Of a stretch of 27,554 bases of DNA, positions 1 through 11,560 are shown piece by piece. The position numbers and the translations under genes are program-made. This stretch comes from Cudoniella acicularis (taxonomy: Eukaryota > Ascomycota > Leotiomycetes > Helotiales > Helotiaceae): contig JAAMPI010000717.1 in assembly GCA_013054445.1 (NCBI GenBank), positions 1 through 27,554 on the forward strand, in the 5' to 3' direction. The notes under the pieces are model-generated. The model did no database searches. It had not been told where the DNA came from and saw nothing but the letters and a program-made list of their open reading frames with translations. How positions within the stretch are numbered: the stretch's first letter is position 1; every line of letters begins with the position of its first letter.

Positions 1-1468
1 TAGTACGTACGTCGCAAACAGAGTCTGCGTCGCCGGCCCAGATTACAGTTGTGAGACCTGACTGGACAAGTGCAGAGAGCGTGGGCAAGAATGAGCGTTG
101 AGCTGTTATTGGTTCAGTCAGCTTGTTTTTCGAGAAATACTAATATCAATCCTAAGATGGAAGGGAGAAAACTTACAATCTGCAGTGTTCCCGAAAAGGT
201 TACCCGCGGGGTCTGAACATTCGGTATAGTTACTCTTTGCGCCGATTTTTTTCTGAATAGTCGCATCTTGCAAATACGTGTTGTACGTCTCGGGTGGGAA
301 CGGTGAGCTCGCCGGCTGACGAATGTCATAGTAATCGAAATTGGTAGGATAATAACTGCCGTATGTGTTATCGATGTTATCGCAGGCTTTGCGAGCCGCG
401 AGGCACTCTGTGTTTTGGCCGACAATGGCAGTGCAGTTTTGAAGGTAGGGAAGGCAGCCGGTTGTCAGAGCGGCTTTGTATTGCGTGGCGATGGTGGCGT
501 TGATGAGTGGTTTGTATGTGTTGTTTAGGCTGAAGTTTACGAATTCTATTTCTTGGATTTTGGCATCGTACCAGCCGTTGTTGATCCCCAGGGCGATCAG
601 GTTGATGGGCTGAGCGGTGAGGTTGGCGTTGTGGATTGCAGCGTTTTGGGCCTCAAAATAGGAGGCGAATTCTGGTCCGTAGTGACCGCCATAGGATTCG
701 GTAAAGAGCCCAAAGTCCCGGTTCTTGTACTGAGGGAAGTTGGCGTAAAAAGCTTGCATCAGTGTCCAAACAAAGGGTGCTGCTGTCACAGTGGAGTTTA
801 CTGTGAGATTGCCGTAGGAGAAGCCAGCACCGATGGGCTCGTCGACGAATAGCAGATTTGCATATTCGTTCCAACTGTACGGGTTCAGAGATGGAGTAGT
901 AGAATTGTTGACGAAGTGACAAGGACCAAGCTCCTACAGAATTAATATGATTAGCTTTCGGCGTCTCCAAATCGAATGGCTAGGAATTTTAGGATGTTTA
1001 AAATATTTTAAAGGCAGTTCATACTTGAAACAATCCAATCATCGAAGAACACCCTGGGCCTCCATTTACCCACAAAGCTAAGGGTGCTTTCTCCGGTTTG
1101 TTGCGCGACTCAAAAAACCAAAACCACATACTCTGGTTAGCTGTATCGAAACAGTCAGCATGCTGAATCTTGCAGCACAAAAGATTTGAGCTGGGCTTAC
1201 TTCCAACCGTAACATATCCAGAGTATTGATTCACCCCTGGAGTCGTTTCGCAAATACCAGAGTTCTTCACGAAATCGAGCTTTGCTCCTGTTGCTTCATG
1301 GTAAAAAATGTTATGTGAAATTCCATCTCGCTTCTCAAAAGACGTTCTGCCTCTGAGTTCCGGAGCAATTTCTCCCCTTAACTTAAGTCCACTCACGTTA
1401 AATGAGAGGGCGAATACGGCCAATGCCAAAGTGGCCAGGAGTCGATGCAAGCGGGAAAGCATTATCAA
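1..1468 (-). CDS. Secreted serine carboxypeptidase (peptidase family S10), 3' end cut by window edge
   Basis: Removes C-terminal residues from peptides; expected to be secreted or vacuolar. Exons read on the minus strand: 1025-1468, 177-933 and <1-102. The introns at 934-1024 and 103-176 have GTATGA and GTAAGT donors, and phases 0 and 1 agree across the joins. The protein starts with a hydrophobic signal peptide (about residues 3-27). The oxyanion-hole motif GGPGCSS lies near residue 138. Exon 2 holds the nucleophile motif TESYGG (Ser about residue 228; most family members have GESYAG or GESYGG). The visible part of exon 3 contains WAGDAD, the region of the catalytic Asp. The catalytic His should lie beyond position 1. 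Several N-x-S/T sequons fit a secreted glycoprotein. No stop or frameshift is seen. A second Met two codons downstream of the chosen start is an equally possible start. Confidence 0.93.
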
Positions 1469-2413
1469 TTGATCTGTACTCAGATTTGGAGCTCAAGGAG
1501 AAGTGGAACTGTAATGGAAACTGCACCACTTGGCGTATTACTTACACTTTATACTCACTCAAACGATATGCCTTCCCATTATCGCGAGCACGTCAGCGGC
1601 AAGTCGCATGCATGCATATTATGTTGTGAAATCAATTCGACCATTGCTATGAGGTGCTAAAAGGGCCTTTTTATCCAGAAGATCCGGGTCACCGCTTTCA
1701 CAAGTGGAAGCTACGGGTGAATTGGCAACCTTCCTCATCTGGGTGCAATCATGAGGGGTTTTGTCACCCCAGCTGTCAGCATACGAAGTACTCACGAAGC
1801 CGAACGACAATCACGGGTGAAGTGAATGGGATATGTAGACCGGAGCGGCTCTTAACGTGAATCCGCCAATAACATATTGAGCAGGCTCCCCAAATATTGG
1901 GTTGGTTAATTATGGTGCAGTTGTACAGAATGCATGCAAGGCAATAGGGAAGGTTTGAAGTATAGTATAGAAAAGGGGGGTACGAAGACTTTCTTCGGAC
2001 GATGGAAAATGAGGCAAAGCCGTAGATTGCTTTAAGAGGGGAAGTGCTTGCAAGGCTTGTTTGGTAAGTTTGTTGGAAGGGGGAGAGAGATGGTGATAGC
2101 AATCTGGAGCCTGAACATTACCGTACGGAAAAAAGGAAGCCTCCGAAACGCACAGATTAGTGCACAGACCACTTTCTATAAATTCACACTAAATTCAGCT
2201 GAGACGCAAATGCCAAGTCCTTGAAATATATGAACTTAACTTTTGGAGGCAACAACTGTACTCCTTTAAGTTCTTGGTCTACCGGTACCTGAATTCAATC
2301 GATATCAGAGTCCACCAAAAGGAGCAGCTAACTATGAACCCCAAATTCAACCCGCGTGAAATCAGTTCCAAAACATCACTAATTCCTCGCAATAGTTTCA
2401 AGATATTTTCTCG
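1469..2413. other. Intergenic stretch, no gene recognised
   Basis: This is the upstream region of the carboxypeptidase gene and the downstream region of the propeller gene. Only short reading frames without family resemblance occur on either strand. No repeat or RNA gene was recognised. Confidence 0.5.
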
Positions 2414-3607
2414 TCAATTGCAGACCTCCAAAATGTCCGACCTATCGACAATATCTCTCACGTTCTTCGTAATGTCGATAAACGGAAATCTCGTTTTCGG
2501 CGTGGGTGGCAGGACAAATTGAAAGGTAGTTTCCACCACGAAAATGCTGCTCCCAATCTCAACCGTTGCAGTTGCAAAGCTACCATTCGCCGCTGGATCA
2601 TCATTAGGCACGAGACCTAGGTATCTCACTGAAGCCCAGCCGTCAATGCTCCCATATACCGCCGTACCGTTGTAATTGTCCGACCACAATGCGATCTTGC
2701 CATCATACTGTCGCGGGCCGAACAATCCATCCGCCATTTGAGGACGATAATTTGAGGGCAGACCCTGCAGTTGGAGTTCTCGTGGTTCACCATGGCCTGC
2801 ATTTGTATCAAAGGTTAGAAGGCTTTGGGAGAGGTGTCCGAGACAATAAGTGTGTCGCCGAGGGAGAAGATGCCACCAAATCCGTAAGATATGTTGTAAT
2901 GTTTGGGGTAGTACCACAAACTGACGTTTCCTATCTCTGCGGCTATCTTGGCGATGGAGTTGCCGAAAGTTCCCATGGCATATGAGTTCTCTTTTGTATT
3001 CTCGGCCATGTCCTGGAAACCGCTTGTCAAGCTGCCAGTTATCCTCTTGTATTCTTGTTGCGCAGGGGCTAAGTCAATGTCGGATATGAGTGAACCACGA
3101 CGAGTGCCGTATTGCAGAATTCGATTGATTCCTGTGTAATTCGCGTTTAAGTAGTTCCCTGTATCGGTGCTGACGAAAGCATCTGCGTTTGTTGCGGCGA
3201 TGTATATTAGGCCGGTGCGGGCGTCATAATCGATACCGTTCAGATGGTACGCTGTGTAGTTGATTGTGCCATGGTTGGTGATTCTAGGGAGGTCAACGAT
3301 CTCACTGGTTCCTGAGTAGGGATCATAGATTAAGACAGAGCCGTTGTATATGGCACCATTCCAGCGATTGTCAGTTCAGCGTGTTTTGTAGATTGGAGAG
3401 CTCAAGTGCCACTCACCTGATATAGAGTTTGCAATAAATTGGGTCCCAGTCAACACTTTCCGGATAGAGGTCCATTTCATTGACATAGAATGTGCCATTC
3501 ACGGGAGGGCATTCTCGAGAAGGTTGATTGAAAGATGGCTTGTGCCATTGTGGAAGAGCAGACACTTCGGTAATTAGGCCCATAGCGAGGAAAGGTTTGA
3601 AATACAT
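2414..3607 (-). pseudogene. Secreted six-bladed beta-propeller (SMP-30/gluconolactonase-like, TRI14-like), probably broken
   Basis: Exon 1 is 3417-3607. It starts with a short hydrophobic signal peptide (MYFKPFLAMGLITEVSA) and ends at a good GTGAGT donor. Downstream coding (about 2414-3364) reads AIYNGSVLIYDP, then GFQDMAENTKENSYAMGTFG, GDTLIVSD and further blade-like segments. This pattern fits fungal TRI14-like proteins of about 380 aa, whose chemistry is not established. Two defects are visible. First, the phase-2 junction requires exon 2 to begin at 3364, but the two bases before it (3366-3365, minus sense) are CG rather than AG, and the intron holds no usable AG. Second, the frame ends in TAA just after SDTSPKAF and continues one frame over as LLTFDTNAG, as if one base were missing near 2815-2822. 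With both, no normal product is expected. The family call rests on recalled patterns only; an assembly error could explain the frameshift. Confidence 0.6.
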
Positions 3608-4727
3608 ATCGATTTTGTGTTGGGTAGGACGGGCTTTGTGCTGAGAATGATGAAGAAAAATATTTTTATTTCGTTCTTGACCATCCGACATAAATACATT
3701 TTCAAATGAAAAGGGCTCTAAGTTGGGACAAGTGCGCTTTGCAGCGTCACCTCAGTTCAGAAGAGGAAGCGAGCATATTATTTTGCCATTATTCAACGAT
3801 GAGTGAGAATGTTTATGGGATGGAAAAAACCGAGCAACACCTCTTTGATAATCATCGGCGAATATCAGAAGCCTGTACAGTCCTGATCAGCAAGAGACGT
3901 TTCGATCTTAATCTACAACCCTACAACTATGATATCGGTCCCCAAACATAGGAGAATCTCCAAGACCGAACCCAAGCTACTGGATTTTGTTTTTGTATTA
4001 GTCCACTGGTGGTCAGTTGAAGATGCTTATTTCTAGCCCTCCAACTTCACTAAATACGATTTAGCGCAACGCTACCCTTGGCAGGTAATGCAGGTGCTAT
4101 TTCACGTAAACTACACATCGAAAAATATCGAAAGGCCGAGCTTTGTAATATCCAGCCATTATCTACCTATGCTGACGATAGCGATTCTACGTCAAGAACT
4201 CGACCCGGAATATATCAAATACCGAACTTTACGCCTGCTTCCCTTTGCATAGATAACTCGGCAGACGTCGTTGGATTCTCGCGCACCGAAACAGCGAAAC
4301 AGGACATCACGTAAGGTGCGAGCTAGAAACCTTACGTGCGAATGGGAACAATGCCTATAGTAGTAATGATAGCATGGGAATTTGCTGTTTGTCTGCTATG
4401 ATGACATTGTTGGTGGTTGCAGCTCTTTAGTTCTAAGGGACTACTCAACTTCATAGTCGTTCGCTTTTCCGAGAGGACCGAGTTCAACGCGCTTAGTGAA
4501 CTAAGATCAACATGAGCAAATCTGACATCTTGAGGAGGGAGTCTGGATTGTGCATATGGATTCACGCCAATCCGCGTCTGCTTCTCGTGAGTATAAGAAC
4601 CCTATCAATGTACTCCATGTTCAATCTATCTTTGTCCTCACAAAAGTCACATCATTTTTTCCTACAAACGCTATTGGCTTAAAGAAGCTTTTAAATTGTC
4701 TCCCAACTCCCCAAAATATATTTCAAC
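3608..4727. other. Intergenic stretch with a hairpin, no gene recognised
   Basis: This lies between the divergently transcribed propeller and tyrosinase sequences and should contain both promoters. The reading frames here are short (under 85 codons) and resemble no family I know. The one structured element is the perfect hairpin at 4308-4338. Confidence 0.5.
4308..4338. repeat. Perfect 10-bp inverted repeat (hairpin)
   Basis: The arm cacgtaaggt at 4308-4317 is matched exactly by its reverse complement accttacgtg at 4329-4338, with an 11-base spacer. Each arm contains ACGTAAG/CTTACGT. It could be a dimeric protein-binding site or the remnant of a small inverted-repeat element; the sequence alone does not decide. 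Confidence 0.6.
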
Positions 4728-5813
4728 ATGTTGACCTTGAGCTCCATGCTTCTATGCCTCACAACATCAACCTTAGCTGCCCCTGTCAACAGCAACTGCA
4801 CTTCAACCCAGATGTTGAGTGACCAGTAAATGGCGCTGAAGGCACAAACACCTATGTGGCCAACACAATGGCACTTCTCAAGTTGTCATCTTGCGGAAAG
4901 TGTACTCCAGAGAAGTTGTCTATCCGCCAAACATGGGATGATATATCCAACGAGACGCGGGCAAGCTACATTTCAGCCATGAAATGCATGTTGACCAAAC
5001 CATCACGCAGCGATCCAACCATGGTGCCTGGAGCCAGGAACTGGATTGACGATTTCACTTGGGTCCATATCAATCAGACCAATTACATCCACCAATCTGG
5101 TCTGCTTTTGCCATAGCATCGCTAATTCATCTGGGCCTGGGAGTAAACCCTACGTAATAACTGTGGCTACACTGGAGCTCTTCCCTACTGGCATTGGGAG
5201 CGCTGGGTCAACAACCAAAGCCAGTCTCCCGTCTGGCAACCCGACTCCTTCGGCGGCAATGGAGAATACGTCCCTCACCCTTCCACCAACGTATCAATAA
5301 TTGGCCTTCCAGAAGGCAGTTTCGGCATCTTCATCCCGCACCAAGCCGGCACAGGAGGAGGCTACATCACCAACGGCCTCTTCGGAAATCACTACAACCT
5401 GCGGCGCCTCAAACGCGACTTCACGCAATCATACAGCACATCAATTTTAACCTACAAAAAAAATCGTAGATCTCTGGCGCACAACCTCCATTCATGATTT
5501 CCACCCGCTTCTCAAAAACGGCGCCCATCTCGGGGGTCACAGCTTCATTGGCGGCGACGGCGCTGATACGTATTCGTCACCTAATGAACCCGATTTCTTC
5601 TTGCATCATGCGAAAATTGATCGGTTGTGGACTGTTTGGCGGGGTTTGGACTATGAGAGTAGGATGTGGGCACTTGATGGGACGGTTACGATTGAGAATG
5701 TACCACCTTCTCGGAATGCTACTCTTAATACTGTTATGAAGATGGGTGTTCTGGCTGGTGGGGCTCCGCCGATTGAGTACGCGATGAATGCGGTGGGTGG
5801 GGATTATTGTTAA
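4728..5813 (+). pseudogene. Tyrosinase (copper-binding polyphenol oxidase) pseudogene
   Basis: Tyrosinases oxidise phenols to quinones at a two-copper centre, with three His ligands per copper. The remnant begins with a signal peptide (MLTLSSMLLCLTTSTLAAP) and soon meets a stop at 4827-4829. Coding resumes one frame over (VNGAEGTNTYV, CTPEKLSIRQTWDDIS) through the CuA region HINQTNYIHQSGLLLP. There a stop (5114-5116) replaces the expected Trp before HR, a second (5123-5125) follows HR, and a third (5144-5146) follows FIWAWE. The family pattern CGYTGALPYWHWERW then continues in the same frame. A run of eight A at 5456-5463 shifts the frame once more. The last part carries CuB (HLGGHSFIGGD, PDFFLHHAKIDRLW) and ends at TAA 5811-5813. 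The three stops fit TGG-to-TAG, TGG-to-TAA and CAA-to-TAA, all C-to-T on one strand. Family identity is firm; loss of function is very likely. Confidence 0.9.
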
Positions 5814-7019
5814 ATTTATTTGTAGGAGGTCATGTCTTTTGGGAAGTTGGGAGCGAGATTGTTGGACTTGAGTGATTAGGGGTTCGAACTCTCTCGTGAG
5901 TTAGCTATCTCCCCTCTTTAAGACTCTGATTTACTCCTCACGTCGACTTAATTCATACATATCGCGTTTGTTCAGCTACTTGGCTTTATTTTTTGGTTCT
6001 TGTAACTTATGCTTACAGCGATAACACGCTCGCTCCGTAGCTAATCATAGAAAACACTATCACATTTTTTAAAGAATTATACTACTCCTGCTTTTATTAA
6101 TATCGATAGCAATAACATCACCTTCTTCTCTAAAAGTTCCCTTTGCCGGTTTAATTTAATTCTTGTAAATTCCAAGAAAAATAAAGAATTGTGAGAACAA
6201 GAGGTAAGAAAAAAGGGGGCCGGTGCAGCTTCGCATGAAACTTATATAAAAATTATTAAAAAATGGTAGACAGATATGAGACAATAACTCAGATACAGTA
6301 AGGGTAAACTATGTCACTGTCTAATAAAATATCTTAGAGCTGTTTCGAAGTGTTTTTGTGTCGACCGCTTAAGGATTGAAGGAAAGCGGGTTGCTTTCCT
6401 ACATACTCTAAAGCGCCAGTATGAAATTCATTTATTAAAAATGTACCAGTATCAATCAAGTGTTTCCTATCGCACAAATTTTTTTTTCAACTAATCAATC
6501 GCCGTACGCGTACAAATAAATAAGAGCAGGGCCCGCCCTTCCTCTTTCTTTTGTAGTGTTGTATCGGTCGTGCGCTAAATTATAGGGTGTTACACGCTGC
6601 GACTTCGCTAAATTACAGCGTGCTGTACCCCTATAATTTAGCGAGTAGCTCATCACCATCACAATTCACAACCACTAGCAATGTAATCTTACCCCTAAAA
6701 TAGCTTGTAGAATGTAGCAGCGCAGGAGAAATACAGTTGAAAATGCACACAGAATTTTTATCTTCCCTTCGTGCTTTGCAAATCTTGGATAAGAGGTGAT
6801 TTTTCGTGCGATGAAGTTTACGTGTTTGGTTATAAATAGCAGGTAGTAGTGGGAATTTCGGTCGTCCCTGAATAACGCGTCACGGAAGTGACATGCTGAA
6901 GCAAGCAAGGCCTAAAAATCAACGTCATAAATCATTACATTAAATTCATTACAAACTAATTACCCCCTTTCCCCAATCCTTTTATATTTCCCAAGCCCTC
7001 CATTCCCGAACCCAACGAA
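5814..7019. other. AT-rich intergenic stretch between tyrosinase pseudogene and beta-glucosidase
   Basis: Downstream of both flanking genes, which converge here. It is rich in A/T runs, especially 5990-6300 and 6420-6520. No coding sequence is supported; the one frame at 6675-6908 on the minus strand shows no family pattern. The palindrome at 6573-6643 is listed separately. Confidence 0.55.
6573..6643. repeat. Imperfect palindrome with an internal third copy, possible MITE relic
   Basis: The left arm (6573-6599) begins cgctaaattatagggt and ends acacgctg. The right arm (6616-6643), read on the minus strand, begins cgctaaattatagggg and ends gcacgctg. The arms therefore match along almost their full 27-28 bases with a few differences in the middle. 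Between them and overlapping the right arm, cgctaaattacagcg (6606-6620) repeats the arm start. Nested inverted repeats of this kind are typical of small non-autonomous DNA transposons, but I see no target-site duplication and cannot name a family. Confidence 0.6.
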
Positions 7020-9915
7020 CTAGCTTAAAATTCCACTAAGCGGAAGATTCCTCGAGCTAGCACCCACATACACCGTCTTCGGATACGGACTAATAACCCA
7101 ATTCTGGCTCACCGTATCCCAATTCGAGATATCTCTGCGCGTGATCTGGTACGTGAAGGTCTCGCTCTCGCCGGGGTCGAGGATCAGGTCGTCGAAACCG
7201 CGGAGGACAACTTTGGGGTCTATGGGGGCGCCGAGGGAGATGTACTGTTTAGTCTTGTGTTAGCATTATATTTTTGGGGGAGAAAAGCGGGAAGGGAAAT
7301 GCGGAATGGCTTACCAGTTGCGCAATTTCGGTTCCTTTTACGGATCCGATGTTTGTTACCGTGCAAGAGACGGTGTACATCGTATCCCAGAGTTGCCTGT
7401 TGCCTCCTCCGGATCCTCCGGCGGGTAATTTTGGCTGTGGGCTTCCATCCCGAGCTCCCTTTGGCCAGTTCTGGGGCAGACCTGTGGGAGCGGGGCCATC
7501 GAGGTATGGATAGACGTACTTGGGCACAGCGTTGAATCCGGGTGGGAACTGAGCGTCGTCCGGGTTATAGTCAATGGTTCCGAATGTTGGTGCTGGGGAG
7601 GTCTTGCCCACGGTGGGTTGGTAGGGACCTGGGTTGTTCTTGACGATCTTGAGATTCGAGTAGGTGTAGTTTGTGTATGAGAGACCGAAGCCGAATTCGT
7701 AGCTAGGTTCGATGCCCGCAGCGTCGAAATGGCGGTAATCGATAAATACACCCTCGTTGAAGTTGAGTTGTGGGTTGTCGTCAGGGAAGGTGTAGATGAC
7801 ATCTGTGCCCCAATCTTCACGCTGCTTGCCCCAGGTGAAGACGGATTTTGCAGAGGGATTACGGACGCCGTAAAGGATGTCGGTGATGGCGTTACCTGAT
7901 TCCTGACCTGGAAGACCGGCCCATAGGATAGCAGTGATGTTTGGGTTGTTCTTCAAGTCTTCAACAATAACAGCACCAACGGTGTGAAGAACCACAATGG
8001 TATTAGGGTTAACGGAGGCAACTTGCTTGATGAGTGCATCTCCATTACCCCACAAGGTGAGGTTATTGCGGTCACCCTGGTTATTATCGACGACAATATA
8101 ATCTTCTCCTGAATCGGCATTTGCAAAGACGATCGCGACTGAGGCATTAGCAGCAGCTGCGGTAACAGCATTGAAGTCGTAGTTGTCGCTCACATTTGTG
8201 AAGAGGGACCTGTCGTGTTCTGCTTGGGCTCGCAGAGCCGTAACAGGTGCAATTAGGTAAGGGAAGTTAGCGGTTCCACTACCCCATCCCATCGCAAGTG
8301 TTCCAATATCGCAACCTCGGTCCCCACATGAATTGGGACCTCCTGGATTATCATGGGCATCCTCTCCGATGACCGCAATGCTCTTAGGCTTTTTCAGTGG
8401 GAGTGCATTATTGACGTTCTTCAGAAGGACTGTTGATGCACCACCAATTTCTCGGATAAGACTGGCATGGTCATCCTGAACATTGACGTGGAAGTTAACT
8501 TGTTGATAATCCTCGTTTGCTTCTGGGTGAAGGTATCCATTGGTATCTGAGGTCCAGGAGTTGAAGTTGACCGGAACTCTCGCAGTATCTCTACCGACTT
8601 TGAAATATGCCTATTCGGAATCAGTACCTTGTTTGACTGTTGATCACTAGGTAAATACTCACAGACATGATGCGAGTAACCATATCATCTAGTCTCCACT
8701 GTGGAATGGTACCGTTGAGGACTGCAGCTGTCAAATTCGATCCCCACCATGTATTTCCCGATGCAAGACCCTGGTCCCCAGCCATTGTCATGTCGAGACC
8801 GGCAAGTGCGGAGGCAACTCCAGTGTGCTGTGCCCACCAATCGCTCACCACTAAAAAAAATTGTAAGCTAAGCAAAGATCTGAGACAGATTTACATACCA
8901 TAGCCCTGGAAGTCCAATTCATTCTTCAGCAAGTAATTGAGGGTATAGCTGTTCTGCGAAGCGTAGCTGTCGTTGATCCGGTTATAAGAACTGTAAGAAA
9001 GCATTAGTTTCAGCAATTGAAGTTTCGCATTTTGGGTATTACATACCACATTACCGACCCAACACCAGCACGAACTGCATCTGCAAATGGCCTGATATCG
9101 TTAGTTCAACGTTCCAATCCACAAAACATTCTTCTCACCATAAATATAGCTCGTGCATGGTCTTATCGTCTACGTTAGCGGCGTAGGCAAGAACAGCACC
9201 ATTGTCAGTAGCATCTCGGTTATGCTCTTGCTCGTTCATAATGTAATGCTTCGCGGTAGCAATGACTCCGGCATCCTGTATACCTTTGATTGTCTCTGCG
9301 ATGGCTACTCCGGTCAAAACTGGATCAGGGCTGAAACCTGCGAATTAAGTTAGCCAGAGTTGCAGACAAGAACCAGAATTATTTACCTTCCCAATTTCGT
9401 CCCGCGGCTGGAGCCCGACCAAGAGGTCCAGCGACTGGTCCCAATTGTGCGTCAACGCCCTTCCCACGGTGCTCCAGTCCCATTGCATTGCCTCGACTTT
9501 TGAAGAGTCGAGTAGTCCATGTTGCTGCCACATTCATGCCAGAAGGGAAAGCAGAAGCGAGGTCGGCTGTTATTAATTAGGAGATTGCCGCCAAAATAAT
9601 AGAATTGTTCTTACCGAAACGCACTCCCAATGGACTGTCCTGCAAACAAAGACCTCGGAAATCGAGGCGAGGAATAGAGCCAGTGTTGCCAACGCAAGCT
9701 TCACCCTCCCATCCAACACCGGTCGTGAGATTGATCTTCTCGAGCAAGGTAAGATTGCTCACGAATACCTGTGCTTTGGCATAGGCATCTTGCCAGCCAT
9801 TGCCGCCCCTCATCCACGGAGAAGGATAACTAGGGGGCGAGATGTTGTCGCCAAGTTGGGCATTGGCAGTAGCTGCCAATGCCACTACAGAAACAATTGA
9901 AGTGGTCCACAACAT
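7020..9915 (-). CDS. Secreted beta-glucosidase, glycoside hydrolase family 3
   Basis: Hydrolyses cellobiose and other beta-glucosides to glucose outside the cell. Eight exons, minus strand: 9615-9915, 9387-9566, 9139-9337, 9047-9091, 8899-8990, 8663-8850, 7315-8610 and 7020-7244. All seven introns (47-70 bp) have GT..AG ends and compatible phases, giving 841 aa, the usual size for fungal secreted GH3 enzymes. The start at 9915 gives a clean signal peptide ([19 protein letters not shown]). Conserved landmarks follow in order: PSPWM, GVCLQD-like [47 protein letters not shown], and [11 protein letters not shown] with the nucleophile Asp at about residue 276. The second domain has SGEDYI (likely acid/base Glu about 504) and [21 protein letters not shown] precedes a C-terminal fibronectin-III-like domain. 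No lesion is visible, in contrast to its neighbours. The 45-base exon 4 is easily missed by automatic predictors. Confidence 0.97.
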
Positions 9916-10018
9916 TTTGAAGAGAGAACCTCTCAGTTTCTCAATTGATGAAAACACAGAAAGAATTGAGCAGAACTGGAGGGGCCAAAAAAAATCCTTG
10001 GAGAGCTCGGGCTCGGGG

Positions 10019-10027
10019 TTATATATT
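10019..10027 (-). promoter_or_regulatory. Probable TATA element of the beta-glucosidase gene
   Basis: On the minus strand this reads AATATATAA, about 105 bp upstream of the beta-glucosidase ATG at 9915. That distance suits a fungal core promoter. The call rests on sequence and spacing only. Confidence 0.5.
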
Positions 10028-11560
10028 CCGCATTCCCCAGGAACTGACTTTTGATTGCCCATGCACCTTGAGAGCTACCTGGAGCTCCATGCTGTGCGAG
10101 GCTAGTGGGCACGACAGCGCTCAACACGGACCCGAGGCACTTGGACCTTGGCCCAGCAGACAGGAAGCTTTTCGCGTTCCCAAGAAACTTCAGATGAACA
10201 AATCTCCCGCCCGTTGATGTCAGCACTGACAGTCTGGGGTTCAGGGTCCGGGATAGCTCGGCAAGAGCAGGGGGTTTCCAAGTTCCACCCCAACCACCTT
10301 GTGGCAATCGGACCGAGAGACTCTCTGAAAGATGAAATGAGAAGCACCAAAAAGTCAGTTGACGCTTTCTAGGGCTTTTAGCAGGTATGCCAGTGGTCTG
10401 GGATGATCTCTCCCGTTTTTCGGCNGGCTGCNGACGGGCGAGTCAGGGGGTGCGAGCCATGTCACTGGTTGAAGGTGTACAACGGGTAAGACAACTAATG
10501 CACGTTTCCTTGGGCACGAGAAATTCAGAATCCCGTGGGTCGTGTACCTGAGCAATAGCTCTCTCTCGACTGCGAATAGGCGTATTTCGGCCATGGTAAC
10601 GTGGCATTGGCAGGTCGAGCGATGGAGTGAGAAAGGAGAGGCAGACATGTCGTTGGAAGAAAGTGACCAGTGGCGCTTTTAAGTTGATTTGGGTGCGGAA
10701 CGGCTTAAAAGGCCCGAAATTTGATCCCGCACAGGGGTCTTAGGGGGAGCACGTGATACGATGCGGGGGAGCTCCTTCCTCTCCTTCCTCTTGCGTCGAT
10801 GCGTATGACACCTTGAAAAGTGTTAGAAGCCATTTTCAGTCCTGTGGTTGCAAACACAACATGATCTCGGAATCGTCCGCATGAGAATCAGTTCATTAGA
10901 CTCTTACTTTTCTTTTTTGCGGTTTTGTTGAGCTCCCGAGACGGGACGGAGAATTCCCAAGCCCCGTGTCCACCAATCTCCCTTCAACAGCTACTATAGG
11001 TCCTAGCAGAGCTAAAGAGAGCAAGCTTGATCATAGGCGTCTTGGCCTTTTAAAGCTCAAGTCCTCAAAGCGGGGTAAGTAAGCGGTTCGGCTCCTCCCT
11101 AGAGAAAGAGATTTCGATCGACTTTCTGCATTTCTTGCATGCATGCTGCGAGATTTGGCGCAAGACACAGCAAGCCACAGAGGCCCGAGCTTTTTGGAAG
11201 AGCGGAACGCCTTCCGAGGTAAAAACGTTGGGGCTTGTCAGGTACATTACAACTCTCGGCCGAGGATGCCTTGATCACTTAGAAGGTAATTTTTCAAGAG
11301 CTTGAGACATTTCGATGCTTAAAATTGTTCTGACTTCGAGTTTTTAAAAAAGGGGAAATGATTCAAGTGCTAGTGCGCTTTGTCCGAAAGGGGTGAAAAC
11401 ACTCCGTTTCTTTACAACGACTTAGTAGGGATAATTCTTGAGTTAAAAGTTGTTGGGAATAGCTTCTCGCATCGAATTACTTTAATTCCAGAATTAATTT
11501 CTAAGAATCTTACTATCTCCCAAAGAAAAATTGTAGTGGAGTGGAGCGAGCCAGCATAGT

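Noticed and set aside
1..10000. Possible secondary-metabolite cluster from the TRI14-like and tyrosinase sequences together
   Set aside because: No backbone enzyme, terpene synthase, P450 or cluster regulator is present, and both candidate genes are broken.
9976..10239. CreA/Cre1-like hexamers (SYGGRG) upstream of the beta-glucosidase at 9976, 10079 and 10234
   Set aside because: A motif this degenerate is expected about three times by chance in a promoter of this length counting both strands, so no enrichment can be claimed.
10421..10440. Two undetermined bases (10425 and 10432)
   Set aside because: Treated as a data-quality mark rather than a biological feature; no gene is called across them.
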